Source: Merluccius polli
Taxonomy: Eukaryota; Chordata; Actinopteri; Gadiformes; Merlucciidae
Reading direction: 5' to 3'
Assembly (NCBI GenBank): GCA_030340625.1
Contig: JAOPHQ010005694.1
Coordinates: 180,001-244,000, forward strand
Length of the DNA stretch: 64,000 bases
Of the stretch, positions 1-12,026 are shown piece after piece. A program made the translations under genes and the position numbers. Position 1 is the stretch's first letter; the number at the start of each line of letters is the position of its first letter. Under the pieces are notes generated by a model. It did not search any database and had not been told where the DNA came from. It was given only the letters and a program-made list of their open reading frames with translations.

Positions 1-260
1 ACCAGTCAAAATCCACAGGGTTTATTCCAACAACAGGCATGATATCAGTCAGTGAAGGCAAACTAGTCTGGCAGGGAACAGGCAGAGAGTCAGGATCCAG
101 GAAGACAGGCAGAGAATCAACGACCAGGGAGTCAGGTAGTGAATAAAGACAATCTGGCAGGGAACAAAGGGAAGTGGACTGGTATGAATACATTGAGGGA
201 CTAATGAGGGAAATGAGCTGCAGGTCAAAAGTTGGGCAGGGAAAACTAAGAGATGGCATG
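1..260. repeat. Degenerate repeat rich in CAGGNA motifs, probable transposon terminal region
   Basis: Motifs of the form ggcaggga, cagg and gtcagg recur every 15-30 bases, as in gag/pol-less terminal regions of dispersed teleost repeats. I recognise the style but cannot name the family, and the window edge cuts it. An open frame on the minus strand (49-264) has no recognisable domain. Confidence 0.3.
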
Positions 261-3200
261 GCAAGGGGGAGTGACAGGATCAGAAATGACAAGAGCGTTA
301 ATGACATGAGGAAAAACTAGTTGAAAACAAACAGTTTTTCACACGGAGTAGACTAAAATAAATACTGCAAGCATCCCCCCAGGCTAGGTCAAAAAGCACT
401 TTTATTTAGATTTTCATATTTTCCAGAATTGCTTGCTTTTCCCCCCACAATACAAGGTAGAATTTCCCTTTAAGGGTAAACATCTAGATATTCTAAACTA
501 TAAATATTTTTTCCCATATTGCCCTCACTATTGTGATAGTTTGCTGTAGATAGCACTGGTGTCACTGTTACATCACTGACACATGGATTAATTTACACAC
601 CACGTCACAGCAGAACTTACAAGTCCACATAAAGCTTTAATAGGCCCATGTGTGGATATGTAACATCTTGTCAAACCAACTATATTCTGCAGAGGGCATG
701 GCATCGCCTAGATCAGAGGTATCAGGTAGGCTATATGGCAATATATAACTAAACAAATATTAGTCGATGTGGGTGTCAACTACCTGATGAAGTAGTTTAC
801 TATGTCAACAGTGTAAGATAATAACTTAACTATCTTTTCTTCCCACAGGCAATCTCATTCTCACACACAGCATTGCTGTGACAAGCAGATGGGGGGGCTT
901 AAGCAGCTTTATTAATTCTACTCCCGTAGCATAAGACAAATTAATTGGAGTCTAAAGACTAAGAATAAGTAAAATGCCAAGTCCTCTCTACAGAACATCA
1001 ACACAGTTAACCGCTCCTGTGAGATCATGTGATATTTGTTGAGGTTGTGTGAAATCTAAGAAAGGCTGGCACCACCAGGATGTATGCAGCTGTGTGTCAC
1101 TACTGGAGGTGATGTTATAGAAAGGCTTGTGCTGTTGGAGATCACCCACAGGTGTACCCCAGCCTGCCAGTCTTCATGTAAACATCTTTGATTGCACTGT
1201 GTTACGCTGTTATGATCCTACTTGTTCCAAATGTATACAATCGACTCCTCTGGCGTCTGCTCAGAGTAAAGTGTGTCATGTTACTAATCACATTAGGCAG
1301 AGAAGAGCTACATAATTAAGGCATGGGGAGACACTGCCAAACCTACATTTCTTTATTTCTTTTCTTTTTTTTTACATTCTGTAGACAACTATTTTTTTTT
1401 ATACAAATTGAATTCTACCTAAAGAAAGAAGGAAAGCAGACAATGAAAGAAAGTCACCATTGCTTCAAAGTTGATGCCTAACTTGGTAGACTTTGCCATC
1501 GCTTCTGCGAAACTCCAAGTAACACGCCAAACGAGTTTCCTGCTTAACAGGATGAGATGGTATTTACTAGCGTCATGAAGGGCTCATCCATTTTTATTTC
1601 CTTCTCCTCCTCCTGTCCCTGGTCTTTATGTCTGGGACCGGTGAGTAGCCCTACCAGAAAGGCTTGAGTGCAGCCGCGACAGCTTGACTTCCCCTTATTT
1701 GTAATGAAATGAGCTGGAGAAGCGTTTTCCACCTCACCTCACCACTAAATCCACTGGGAGGGTTCCTTCTATCCCTCTGCCCCGCTGCTCTCCCCAATAA
1801 ATCCTAATGACTTAGTGTGAATGTCTTTTCCACTTTTCCTCATTTGTTATGCTAAATAAATCCCCATTACATTGCATTGCAGAGTACGCCCTAGTTAGCA
1901 AACTTAGCAAAGACCCTACCTTGTAAGATGATCTGCACCGAGGCATCTGCCTGATTGACAAAGAGACTTTGATGTCACAAATACAAATGGTTGACACCAT
2001 TTGTATTTCAAACTGTTAGGGGCTGCAAAATATTGATAACATCAGCGTTTAATTACATGAAAGTTACGCCTGCTATAACATACATGACATATGTCATGAT
2101 ATGCATATGTCAATAAGGACATTTCAGTAACATGCAAGTGTTCGGCTTGTAACCTTCACTTCAGTTGTGATATGCAAGATGAAAAATGAAGGTGTGTCGT
2201 AGTACTTATGGATTGGCTGGATTCTTGACAATGGCAGTAAAGGAACAACATGAACAACAAAAGATTATCGCTTATGAGCCCCAAGGTGACAGAGACAGGC
2301 GCTGACACTGGTAATGTCAACCTTGACTATACTGGCGTAATTGTTCTGGCACGCATATGTGCGTGCTTGTTCACTTTCAGTATGATCTCACCAAGTAGGC
2401 TACGTCTGTCAAATGTATGCGTGTCCATCTTTCTTTTTCCCCCTAAACCTTTTTGGGGTTTTTTACGACCTAATTACAGCTTTGGGTGAATAACCACCGG
2501 AGCTCCGGTTCCCATAGTTACTGTTACTGGTAAGCTTTCACCTTACAAAATATCTCCCTGTTCAGCCTCCCATGCCATTTTTTTAATGGGAAATGCCAGG
2601 CTCCACTATTTTGCATTATCTCCACTATTATGAAGTTCCTTCTGTATCTGTCAAATATTACAAAATGTTTTAGTTGGGATGATGTTTTTCTTGTTTGATT
2701 ATAAATGGATGACTACATAAGTTTGTAATATGTTGAGTCTCATCTTGTGATTTTGTTGTTGTTGTTGTTGTGATCTTTGATATATTGGATAATCATTCAA
2801 AACATAGCACAGTTCCCAAGGTCATTCTGTAATTACTTTGGATCTTTAGATTGTGTTGGATCTAAATATACTGAGCCTCAAAATGAGAGCACAGACATCA
2901 TTTTAATGAAGCAGAGATAGTAGAGTGGATTTATTTGAGCATTTGTATGGGCAGCAGTCTGCAAGATAGGTAGAATAATTTCCTAAATGTGAAATTGAAA
3001 AATACTGACCACAATCCTTCATGGGCAAGGCACAGTTTTATTGCACACATTATACAGTCTATAAGGTTCAGAGCAAACATGACAAATCGACAGCACAATC
3101 AAACTAATGACACGTTTCTGAACTACAAATGAGCTTCAAAATGTTTGAAGTTCATGCATTGTAATTGTATTACATGCATGTAATAGTTTGACTACATAAC

Positions 3201-3262
3201 CATGGATCTGCTAGGTAGCATGAATCACAACCACAACCAGGAAAATTACTGGGAAATTCATT
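261..3262. other. Unique AT-rich DNA, no gene seen
   Basis: No frame with protein-like composition and no paired terminal repeats were seen. A short (TTG)n run lies at about 2752-2770, and T-rich stretches lie near 1360-1400. Confidence 0.6.
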
Positions 3263-3299
3263 TGTGTGTGTGTGTGTGTGTGCACACGCGTGTGTGTGT

Positions 3300-3336
<37 letters not shown>
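3263..3336. repeat. (GT)n microsatellite, interrupted
   Basis: Alternating GT with a CACACGCG interruption and one TA interruption. It is the first of many purine-pyrimidine alternating tracts in the window. Confidence 0.97.
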
Positions 3337-3337
<1 letters not shown>

Positions 3338-3622
3338 AATTTCACCTAGATTGTGGGTAGCACAGTGGATAATTGCTTTAAGTAACTGTTTAGGAACCTC
3401 ACCAGATCCTCAAGACCTTCTACTTTGCCAGATTTCACACCTAATTCACCTTTGAATCGACCTTGTTTCAGCTAATATACTTTACCATTTATACTCCATG
3501 AGGTCATTTTAAGGGATTATTGCTTTTCATTTGCCTATAGTGTTCACTTTACTTCCAGTCTGATCACAGTGGCATGCTGATGCAGGTACAGAACAGTTGG
3601 TGTTCATTCTGATGAGAACCAA

Positions 3623-3700
3623 ATGTGTGTACGTGAATGAGTGTGTGTGGTTGTGTGTGTGTGTGTGTGGTTGAGTGTGTGTGCGCATGTGTGTGTGTAT
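3623..3700. repeat. Imperfect (GT)n tract
   Basis: GT dinucleotides broken by GGTT, GAGT and GCGCAT interruptions, suggesting an older, decaying microsatellite. Confidence 0.9.
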
Positions 3701-6230
3701 CCCATGAGCAGCTGCAGTCAATCTTTTTTTTTAATCAAATCCCGGGTGACAGAGTTTCATAGGTTGGGCACAATGGGATCCAGGTCCTTGACCTGTTCAT
3801 CTGGCCTATCACACAGCTGATGAAGCAGGTGTGTTTTTGTTGCTATGGTCATCTTTTCATTTCCTGCTCTTCCTCCTATTTGATTGCCTGTATTAAACCC
3901 TGTATTCATTTTTGGGTAATGTCAGCGACACATCTGCACACTTCTGCCCTCATTTTATTTTTGGTCTGGCTTTGCTGCAGTGCAAGTAAAAGTCTGTTGC
4001 GGCAAGTATGATGGATATTTTTATAGTGACTTTTAAAGTGCCTTCCCACAGTGGAGTGTCAATGGCAGAATAGAGTCTCATTGTTCACAAACACAGCGAG
4101 ATGTTTAACCCAGGAGAGTGGAGCGGGCTACACATGTAATCTAATAGGAGCGAGGCTATTTAAGGTGCTATATGAGCTGCCACGCAGAGGTCCCTTTCCA
4201 GGTAGTAAAACCCAAGCTCTTTTCCAACCGTATAATCAACTGTTCGCATTAACGCGTGGCTCCTGGGTATAACCCCCCCCCCCCCCGAGACATGTGCAAA
4301 GTTCCCTTTCCTTCCCTAAACAATGTAAATGACAGCTCTGGTTTGAGTCTGGATACCTGCCAGGCAGCTTCACATTGAGTGACACAGTAGTAGGGAACAA
4401 CGGCACATCGGGAGGCACAGGTAATGAGTGGCAGTGACTGTGTGCCAGCCTATGCATCCCAAGCCGCCGGTCGAGTCATTAGCCTAGCATAGTCCACCTG
4501 CACAGGTGGATTATCTGTCGTGCCAGATAACATCACCAGCACCAAGGGTCAACATCGAATTAGGTTCTTAATAAGACTGCCACTAGGGGATGCTGACGGG
4601 GCTCCAAAATGCACTTGCGCATCAAGATGCACACACACACACACACACACACAGGTAAACACAGAACCTCAAAAATAAAACATTAATCAAATGCTTCTAA
4701 TAATATGAAAAGAAGACTTGATAGACGGATGGGTCCTGCCCTGCCCCGCCAGCTGATATCTGGGGGAGATATCATACTTCAATGAAGTATGCTGGTTTCA
4801 ATTATTTGGCATATTCTCGCCAGCATCCCCTGACTCCTGGGGAAAAGAGTGGAATTTACATTTCTCCAAAGTAACCATGTCAGACCCTACCCTGGCTGGG
4901 AATGTGTGTGTGCCGCCTGCCGGACATACGGCCGTGCATCTCGGGCCGTGCGAGGTGAGCTGACGGCCGCCAGCAGGGACTGTGATTCATGTGGATAGTT
5001 ACATAGAGCCACGGGATAGCTACCGCTAAGAGCATGTGCTGGAGACTCCCTGGGATTTTATTATGACGGTTTCAAAATTTCCCATGGGAACCTTACTTGA
5101 GGGCAGATATTAATATTACAGTTGACACTCAGATAATGTTAGATTTACATCTGGTGAGGAACTAAAACCCGTCATTGCAACACACCAGTGGGGCAAAACT
5201 AACCTTGTACGCTTCTTCGGATATACTTGCACAAAGACTGGTGTCTATGTACAATTCACGATTCACTGAAACACACACGAGTTAAGAGGTTTGAGAGGTT
5301 AATGAGCTACAATAATAAACACATAAAATGCAGTGGCAAATTAGATTTTGAGCTCAGTGACACGAGGTTGTTTAACGGTTTAAATGCAGGCTGTATGGCT
5401 CTACTCAAAGCGCCGCACTCATTAAGGCACTCGCACGTTCTGTTTGTATTTTATTTCATTCAGCTCAGTTAAACATGTTTGATGACAATGTAATCAAGAC
5501 AACAGTCGCTGTGGCTGCGATTGATTCAGTGAGTTCAGTTTCTCCACTGAGTTCAGCGGCCCTAGGGCTTAGCCACTTAAATACAACTTGAGCTATATTC
5601 ATTTTAAGTCAAGCTGTGCCCGTGAATGAATACAAATGATTGAATACATATGTTGTTGGGGTTTTTTAATGCAAAATACATAGGCCTACATTTGCTAAGA
5701 AACCTTTGTAAACTGTAGCCTCCAACATGAAAGTTACAACTTTGTTTTAAAACAAAAAATATAGTATTAGTATTAGGCTTTCTCATCTTCTGCAAAAAAT
5801 AAACCACTTTAATAACTTTAAAAAGCTGCAAGGTAGGCCTATACTTGATGAAATGCCTGTGTTCTTGCATAGGACTGCGGTGGTTGAGCCCTTCCGGGTT
5901 CCGCCTGTAGGGGTCAGTAAGTGCGTCTCTTCCTCATCCACAGTCATTTCCTTCTGGTCCTACAACTAAATAGGCAAACCAGTGTATGGAAGTGGGTCAG
6001 TCATTATTCGCTCGCCCCCAAAAATATGACGAACTTTTTATTAGCTTTGGGGGTTTTTTTAATTTAAAAAAAATATTATAAATTCAGCACCAAACGGAAG
6101 GAGGGCGTCTCTCTTTGTCAAACTTGTGTAGGCCTGAGTTGAGTTCACTGAATGGGAGTTACGAGGCGACTTGTGTTCATCTGCTCTCTTTAACTCCTCC
6201 AAAAGTCCGAGAAGTGGCAGCACTTACACC
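3701..6230. other. Unique DNA, no gene seen
   Basis: Mostly unique sequence. It contains a C14 run at 4273-4286 and an (AC)n microsatellite at 4630-4653. Open frames up to about 88 codons have ordinary random composition on both strands. Confidence 0.6.
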
Positions 6231-6232
6231 AA

Positions 6233-6296
6233 GTGTACTGTACTGGGAGGTACTGTACTGTACTGGGAGGCACTGTACTGGGAGGCACGTCTACCA
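6233..6296. repeat. Short tandem array of ACTGTACTGGGAGG-type units
   Basis: The words tactgtactgggagg and cactgtactgggagg recur three to four times with 16-22 base spacing. It is a very small minisatellite just upstream of a (GT)n tract at 6331-6359. Confidence 0.8.
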
Positions 6297-6330
6297 GGTG
6301 AGAGATGAAACCTGGGACCAGTACCCACGC

Positions 6331-6359
<29 letters not shown>
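6331..6359. repeat. (TG)n microsatellite
   Basis: Uninterrupted TG alternation read directly. Confidence 0.97.
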
Positions 6360-6362
<3 letters not shown>

Positions 6363-6459
6363 CCGTGGCTCCGGTGACAGATCCGACGGAGTGTCATGTG
6401 CGCGCTTGTAACGTTACTTTACTGACCACTCGATAGCCTTAACGACGTAATAATTATGA

Positions 6460-6460
<1 letters not shown>

Positions 6461-6515
<55 letters not shown>
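6461..6515. repeat. (TTA)n trinucleotide microsatellite
   Basis: About 18 uninterrupted TTA units. Such trinucleotide tails often mark an L2-type LINE end, but no LINE sequence is visible next to this one. Confidence 0.95.
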
Positions 6516-7440
6516 CGTGTCCTTGGGCAAACCGATGTGCATGTAAACGCAAACGTTGTGCAAATATCGTGACGGTTTTGTTTTTAGTCGTGTAAATGTT
6601 GTGACTTAACGCACAGATTTGGTGCTCCGTTACGACAGCCCTGTTGGGGAAGTTGAGGAGTTGCGAAGTTGCGCGACTTATTTTGGTCCTTTTCTGTCAT
6701 GTTGATGTGCGTTGCATATATTTCAGCTGCTGTGCATCTGGTGTTGAATAGGTTTAGTCGTCATGTCTTTATTTAAAACCAGCATAGGTCTACTTAATAC
6801 TGAGTGTTTCGCTTTGTATTTAAACAGAATGTGTCCACTAGGGCCAGTCCTAATGTTGTAATGTCATATTTGGCGTTTACAGCTACCAGTGTCCATGCAG
6901 GTCATACAGTTTAAAATGTGTCAATGGACAAAACCTATTGCAGCTGTGAATTGTCACTTTTGAAAAAGGGTCACTGTAACAAAATGTACAGTAAGTGAGC
7001 TTTGCGCAATGTGTAGTACGCCCATCACATCTCTCCATCCCACTGGGGTTTGGGATGAAGGGTTTTTATTGTGAGGTTCAACTCGCATGTCAGACCTGAT
7101 GTTGCAGCTGGGGGTCACTGAAAAGGGAAGTGCAGGTTTTAGTAGAAGAATAGGCTGATGGATGTTGTGTATCGTATTGGTTGCCCCCTATATACCATGC
7201 TGTGCTCTGAAGGAGGCAGCTATTGTAGCCCAAGTGAAGTGGTTACTTCCCTGAACGGCACTGTCATTGTTTGGAAAAACCTACGTGGACAATAACATGA
7301 CGTCAAGAAGAAAAGTAATTTCCAACATCGTTATTTCTATAAAGACATGAATCTACATCTTTACATTTGGACATTTTCCCACATTGTGTTCTGTTGCTGA
7401 CAGAAGGAAAAAAAAACTGTTCCAGCAGCCCTTCTATACT

Positions 7441-7441
<1 letters not shown>
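6516..7441. other. Unique DNA, no gene seen
   Basis: No paired repeats, strong splice-bounded frames or RNA-like folds were noticed. Confidence 0.55.

Positions 7442-7509
<68 letters not shown>
7442..7509. repeat. (AC)n microsatellite, 68 bases
   Basis: Uninterrupted AC alternation. Its apparent reading frames of THTH or CVCV residues are artefacts. Confidence 0.98.
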
Positions 7510-7511
<2 letters not shown>

Positions 7512-7682
7512 TGCTTACGTCTTCACCACAGTGGGTGAGCTCTCTGTTCTGGCATCTCATGAAGGACCCTATTCTCTGGGACTAGGGGCCTGACTGTGCT
7601 GTCCCAAGCAGACCTCCCGTAGTCCCTCCACAATGGGCAAGCTGTGCCCTCCTATAATAACATTTTCTTTATTTCTCACGAA

Positions 7683-7751
7683 ACACACACACACATACAT
7701 ACATACATACATACATACATACATACATTCTATTTGTGTATTTATTTATTT

Positions 7752-7827
<76 letters not shown>
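7683..7827. repeat. Compound (AC)n-(ATAC)n-(AC)n microsatellite
   Basis: AC units at 7683-7695, then about eight ATAC tetramers to 7728, a short TTTATTTATTT spacer and a 74-base uninterrupted AC run (7754-7827). Confidence 0.97.
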
Positions 7828-7832
<5 letters not shown>

Positions 7833-8675
7833 GGGAGAGCACAGTCTGGTCTGTGTCTTGGTGAGATATCTCTGGTGATTAATAGAGGCTGTTGACCCAG
7901 GCTACCATAACTCCTCCCCTTCCCCCAAATGGTGGGTTGACCCCTGTGTCTGGTTGTTAACCCTGCCTACAGAGATGGCCATTAGAATCACAAGTCCTAT
8001 GTCCAGGTCTTATACTTGCTAAGAGCCGGTTTACTCAAGCTGCACCTGTAAGTGATGCTTGGCAGATAGGATCTCATGTGATGCCAGTACTTTACAGGGC
8101 CTGGGCGATATGCATTACAACATATTATTGTATTATCATGACAATTATGATTCATTTTAATGATCCCTTTCAAAGTCATTGTAAACAACCATAGCAGAGG
8201 ACTGTAAGATTTAAGTATATGAACATTTATTGGACCAACCTCAGACTAAAACTAGTTTTTCACATGGCAGGGCAATGCTTAAAGATGATTTTGTTAATAT
8301 TGAGTTATCATCCAAATGTCCTCTACATACATGAACTCACACTGCTACACTGCCACTATATTTTGACCCTGCTGTTTGACAGCATGTGGCTGTTTATAGT
8401 CAAGTCTATTTCTGAGCAGGAATCCTGCATGCTTAGTTTCCCACACTGCAGTAGCCCCAACCCTGCAGCTCTATAACTGTATTTATACTCAATTCTTGGT
8501 TGTGGAATATGAGGGTTCATGTTGCATTGGCAGTAATGCGTTACTGCTTGGACCATGACATTGGTTTTGTTTGGAGGGGGCTGTGTTGAGGCCAATATTT
8601 AGTATGGTATTTCAACGATTACACACACTATCAAACTCCCTCATAAGTGTCATACTTGAGCACAAGCAGACTACA
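7828..8675. other. Unique DNA with a possible solitary hAT-like end
   Basis: Around 8097-8115 the sequence cagggcctgggcgatatgc resembles the AGGGCTGGGCGATATGG terminus of fish hAT elements. No matching inverted end was found within 1 kb, so it may be a truncated copy or chance. Confidence 0.3.
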
Positions 8676-8717
8676 CACATGCACGCACGCACACACGCAC
8701 GCACGCACACACGCACA
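8676..8717. repeat. (ACGC)/(AC)n mixed microsatellite
   Basis: Alternating CACGCACG and CACA units. The CpG-containing tetramer variant is typical of decaying AC repeats. Confidence 0.9.
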
Positions 8718-8910
8718 GGGTCATTGAGTTGGCAATATTCCTATAGACCATCAGTATTAGTTATCTTAATATCTTCAGAGGAGATTGAATCTACCACACA
8801 TTGATCTGGTAGCCAGCCAAGCCACTTCTTGAGGTGTCATTAGCGGTCATGATAATGCCAAGTTTATTGTAACTTTATGTTCTCTGTATAGTGTTTCTTT
8901 TGGCAGCAGA

Positions 8911-9704
8911 GGAGAAGTCTTCCTCAGCACCCGGTTAGGGATGGTTGGAGGAGAAGTCTTCCTCAGCACCCGGTTAGGGATGGTTAGAGGAGAAGTCTTC
9001 CTCAGCACCCGGTTAGGGATGGTTGGAGGAGAAGTCTTCCTCAGCACCCGGTTATGGATGGTTGGAGGAGAAGTCTTCCTCAGCACCCGGTTAGGGATGG
9101 TTAGAGGAGAAGTCTTCCTCAGCACCCGGTTAGGGATGGTTAGAAGAGAAGTCTTCCTCAGCACCCGGTTAGGGATGGTTAGAGGAGAAGTCTTCCTCAG
9201 CACCCGGTTAGGGATGGTTGGAGGAGAAGTCTTCCTCAGCACCCGGTTAGGGATGGTTGGAGGAGAAGTCTTCCTCAGCACCCGGTTAGGGATGGTTGGA
9301 GGAGAAGTCTTCCTCAGCACCCGGTTAGGAATGGTTGGAGGAGAAGTCTTCCTCAGCACCCGGTTAGGGATGGTTGGAGGAGAAGTCTTCCTCAGCACCC
9401 GGTTAGGGATGGTTAGAGGAGAAGTCTTCCTCAGCACCCGGTTAGGGATGGTTAGAGGAGAAGTCTTCCTCAGCACCCGGTTAGGGATGGTTAGAGGAGA
9501 AGTCTTCCTCAGCACCCGGTTAGGGATGGTTAGAGGAGAAGTCTTCCTCAGCACCCGGTTAGGGATGGTTAGAGGAGAAGTCTTCCTCAGCACCCGGTTA
9601 GGGATGGTTAGAGGAGAAGTCTTCCTCAGCACCCGGTTAGGGATGGTTAGAGGAGAAGTCTTCCTCAGCACCCGGTTAGGGATGGTTAGAGGAGAAGTCT
9701 TCCT
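8911..9704. repeat. 39-bp minisatellite, 20 full copies plus a 14-base partial copy
   Basis: The unit begins ggagaagtcttcctcagcac and ends ggttagggatggttrga. Twenty head-to-tail copies run from 8911 to 9690, with a partial copy to 9704. Variation is almost confined to one G/A site (ggaggag versus agaggag) plus single changes near 9054 (TTATGG), 9146 (agaagag) and 9329 (ttaggaatgg). Copies carrying the G variant cluster in the left half and A-variant copies in the right half, as expected of recent unequal exchange or slippage. Because 39 is divisible by three and the unit has few stops, the array is open on both strands (13-residue periodic peptides). I regard this as arithmetic rather than coding. 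Each unit contains one TTAGGG. Confidence 0.98.
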
Positions 9705-10479
9705 AAAGGAATCGTTTTTACTGTGAGTTTGAGAACCGGTTGTATTTTTTGGAATAGGGACAGGATTCAAATCATGCGAGTTTCCTCCTGCAGTATACCT
9801 CCCCTTTCTCCTCTTCCCATGCTTTATATAACGTGACAGTTTATTGGGTGGCCCGGGTATGATGCTCCTGGAATACGGGACTTGGCTACTTGACTTGACA
9901 CTTCTTGGCTCGTGCAGTACTTCTAAACATATTAAAACAAACTTTAGGTAAATGCATTGTGTCCTTCTACTAGTTTTATATTGGACTGACCTTGAGGCCG
10001 GATGCCAGACTCTTAAAACTGGCCCTGTAGTAAATGTACATGTAGCCACTTCAGAATGTAATACTGCACAATTTGATTAGACCTATTTTTAATGATCACT
10101 GTACCCAATAATGGGTGTTGGTTGCCAGTTATTGTGCATTTATCAGAAGTTAGAGATAAGCAATATAGTTAGACTTTAATACTGTTTTGAATAATTAGAT
10201 CCCGTCCTACATCCTTGTGAGCTATTGTACTACAAAGCAATTGAGTGTAGTTTTTGTGTTTTTTCTGATTTCACAACTGAAACCAATGTGATGTCAAACC
10301 ATTTAGTTTTGGTCATGGGACTGAAAATGGAAAACACTGTTTTCTTTCAGATGCCTTTGAAGCAACAATAACATGTAATAACTAAAATTACCTATGTGCT
10401 TTAACAAAATTATTGTACATTTTTTTAAATAATTTTTTTAACAAAGATATTTTTTTTATGAAATCATTTTTTAACCAGC
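9705..10479. other. Unique AT-rich DNA, no gene seen
   Basis: It flanks the minisatellite on the right. An open minus-strand frame entering the array starts here at 10049, but it shows no domain. Confidence 0.5.
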
Positions 10480-10511
10480 GACACTGGTTGATGTTGACAT
10501 CAACCAGTGTC
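10480..10511. repeat. Near-perfect palindrome, 15-base arms with a 2-base centre
   Basis: The left arm gacactggttgatgt pairs perfectly with acatcaaccagtgtc around a central TG. It could extrude as a cruciform or fold as an RNA hairpin. The 2-base loop argues against a microRNA precursor. Confidence 0.9.
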
Positions 10512-11091
10512 ACCGTGTACAGTATCTAACTGAACAAGCAAATATTGTAAGACTACATTTGTACTCTATGCAAGACAAAGTTTTGAAAGTGTGTCTTGAA
10601 GATGATATTTAAACTTTTGCTTGTGTTTTTCTGGTTAGGGTTTATACTAGGGGTCGACCAATATGGTTTGTCAGGGCCGATACCGATACCAATTATTAGC
10701 AATCAAGGAGACTAATACCCTAGATATACATTTGCAGTAAATATTAAAATCTTGGTGTCAAAATTTAGAATAACCAACACAAAACGTAATGCCTTTAGCA
10801 TTTGTTTAAATAAAAGAGAACATTATAAGATAAGAACATTATCTTAAAATAAAAGTGCAGGGAGCTCCCAGCAGCATTTCTTATGAAGTTAACTGAACAT
10901 TTTAATAAACAAATAAATAAATAAACAACACAAGTTTTATAAAGTAAATAAAGTAAAAATAAATAAAGCTTGTAAAACTGAAATTTGAGTCTCATGAAGA
11001 TTTTATTGCACTTACAGTAACGAGTGTTGTTCAACTCGAGTAAAACTTATCTTTGACTTCACCATCACTGTCTCGAACCGTGGCCTCTCTG

Positions 11092-11092
11092 G

Positions 11093-11129
<37 letters not shown>
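11092..11129. repeat. (GT)n microsatellite inside the hAT element
   Basis: GT alternation with one GC interruption, contained in the transposon body. Confidence 0.95.
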
Positions 11130-11131
<2 letters not shown>

Positions 11132-11344
11132 TCTCAGAGGACAGAGAGGAAAGGCTGCAACAACACTAGCTCCAGTCAGCTGCTCTAAGTGGAGAAAGTG
11201 CATGTGGTTTGCGTTCGTCATGATTATTATGTACTCCCATCATATCTAGAATCAGCGAAAGAAACAACAGCTGCTGTGCTGCTGTTGAAAACATATAGGG
11301 GAAGCACTGTATAACATGTACTATGTGTACATGTACTATGGTAT

Positions 11345-11409
11345 GGTGACTGTGCCGCAAACCCAACTGCCCCTCGGGGATAATAAAGTTATCTACTACT
11401 ACTACTACT
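11345..11409 (+). mobile_element. Probable LINE/SINE 3' tail nested in the hAT element
   Basis: The sequence ctgcccctcggggataataaag followed by (CTA)n resembles the 3' ends of fish L2-like LINEs and V-SINEs (cccCTCGGGGAtcAATAAAG plus short tandem units). No upstream LINE coding sequence is recognisable, so this would be a severely 5'-truncated copy. Confidence 0.45.
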
Positions 11410-12026
11410 CACAATATGGTAGGTAAAATAAATTCCAGTTGCACTGGCACCAACGTTACTCAAAGATATAGCTATCGCTACATAAATAAACTATTATCTC
11501 ATTATAGTTAGTTGTATATAACTGCAACGAAGAGCATTATTCAGGCATTTTCCGTGTAACTGGGAAACTGGGCATGCTTGTCATCATAGAAATAGATCAT
11601 AAGATTGTAGTGTTTTTACAACTTCAGCTTAGAGGATTGTGATGTGTTTTGCAACTTCAGCAATATCTGCTATCTTACCTTCAAAACACAGCTCGGCTCA
11701 CTCACTGGAGCTGCTCAGTTTGCAAATGCGTTCCTCTGTGTGTGCCTGTCTGTGGCACAGTAGCCTTCAGTGTTGATAGGCTTTTACTCGTGACATGTAA
11801 CCAATCAGATAGTGCTGTGGGCGGGACATTGCTCGAGACCACAGAGTGGTGACTACAGACAGAGAGAGGTGGCTGCATCAGAGCCAAAGTAGCACATTTT
11901 TCAAATTAATTAATTTGATCAGCAATTGGGTAAAAAAAATAACTCTGATTCTGATAATCGTAAAAATGCTGAATATCGGAATCGATAATCGGCCAGGCTG
12001 ATGATCTGTCGACTCCTAGTTTATAC

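Larger units (their letters stand above)
10648..12018. mobile_element. Non-autonomous hAT-superfamily DNA transposon (1371 bp) with intact TSD
   Basis: The ends are inverted: taggggtcgac at the left and gtcgactccta at the right, followed inward by the ataccgata / ataatcgg-rich subterminal sequence typical of fish hAT elements. The flanks 10640-10647 and 12019-12026 are the identical 8-mer GTTTATAC, the length made by hAT transposases. No transposase frame remains, so the copy must have been mobilised in trans. Inside lie a (GT)n tract (11092-11129) and a retroposon-like tail (11345-11409). The perfect TSD suggests a fairly recent insertion. hAT assignment rests on TSD length and terminal motif; the family name is unknown to me. 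Confidence 0.9.

Noticed and set aside
39..260. Minus-strand small protein at 49-264
   Set aside because: Derived from a degenerate repeat with biased composition; no signal of a real gene.
8911..9704. CRISPR-like repeat array
   Set aside because: Units are directly adjacent without spacers, and the sequence is vertebrate; it is a minisatellite.
8847..10049. 400-codon minus-strand frame with a 13-residue repeat
   Set aside because: Openness follows from a 39-bp unit that is a multiple of three and lacks stops; the opposite strand is open too, and the non-repeat part has no domain or conserved character.
10480..10511. microRNA hairpin
   Set aside because: A 2-base loop and perfect DNA palindrome do not fit a pre-miRNA.
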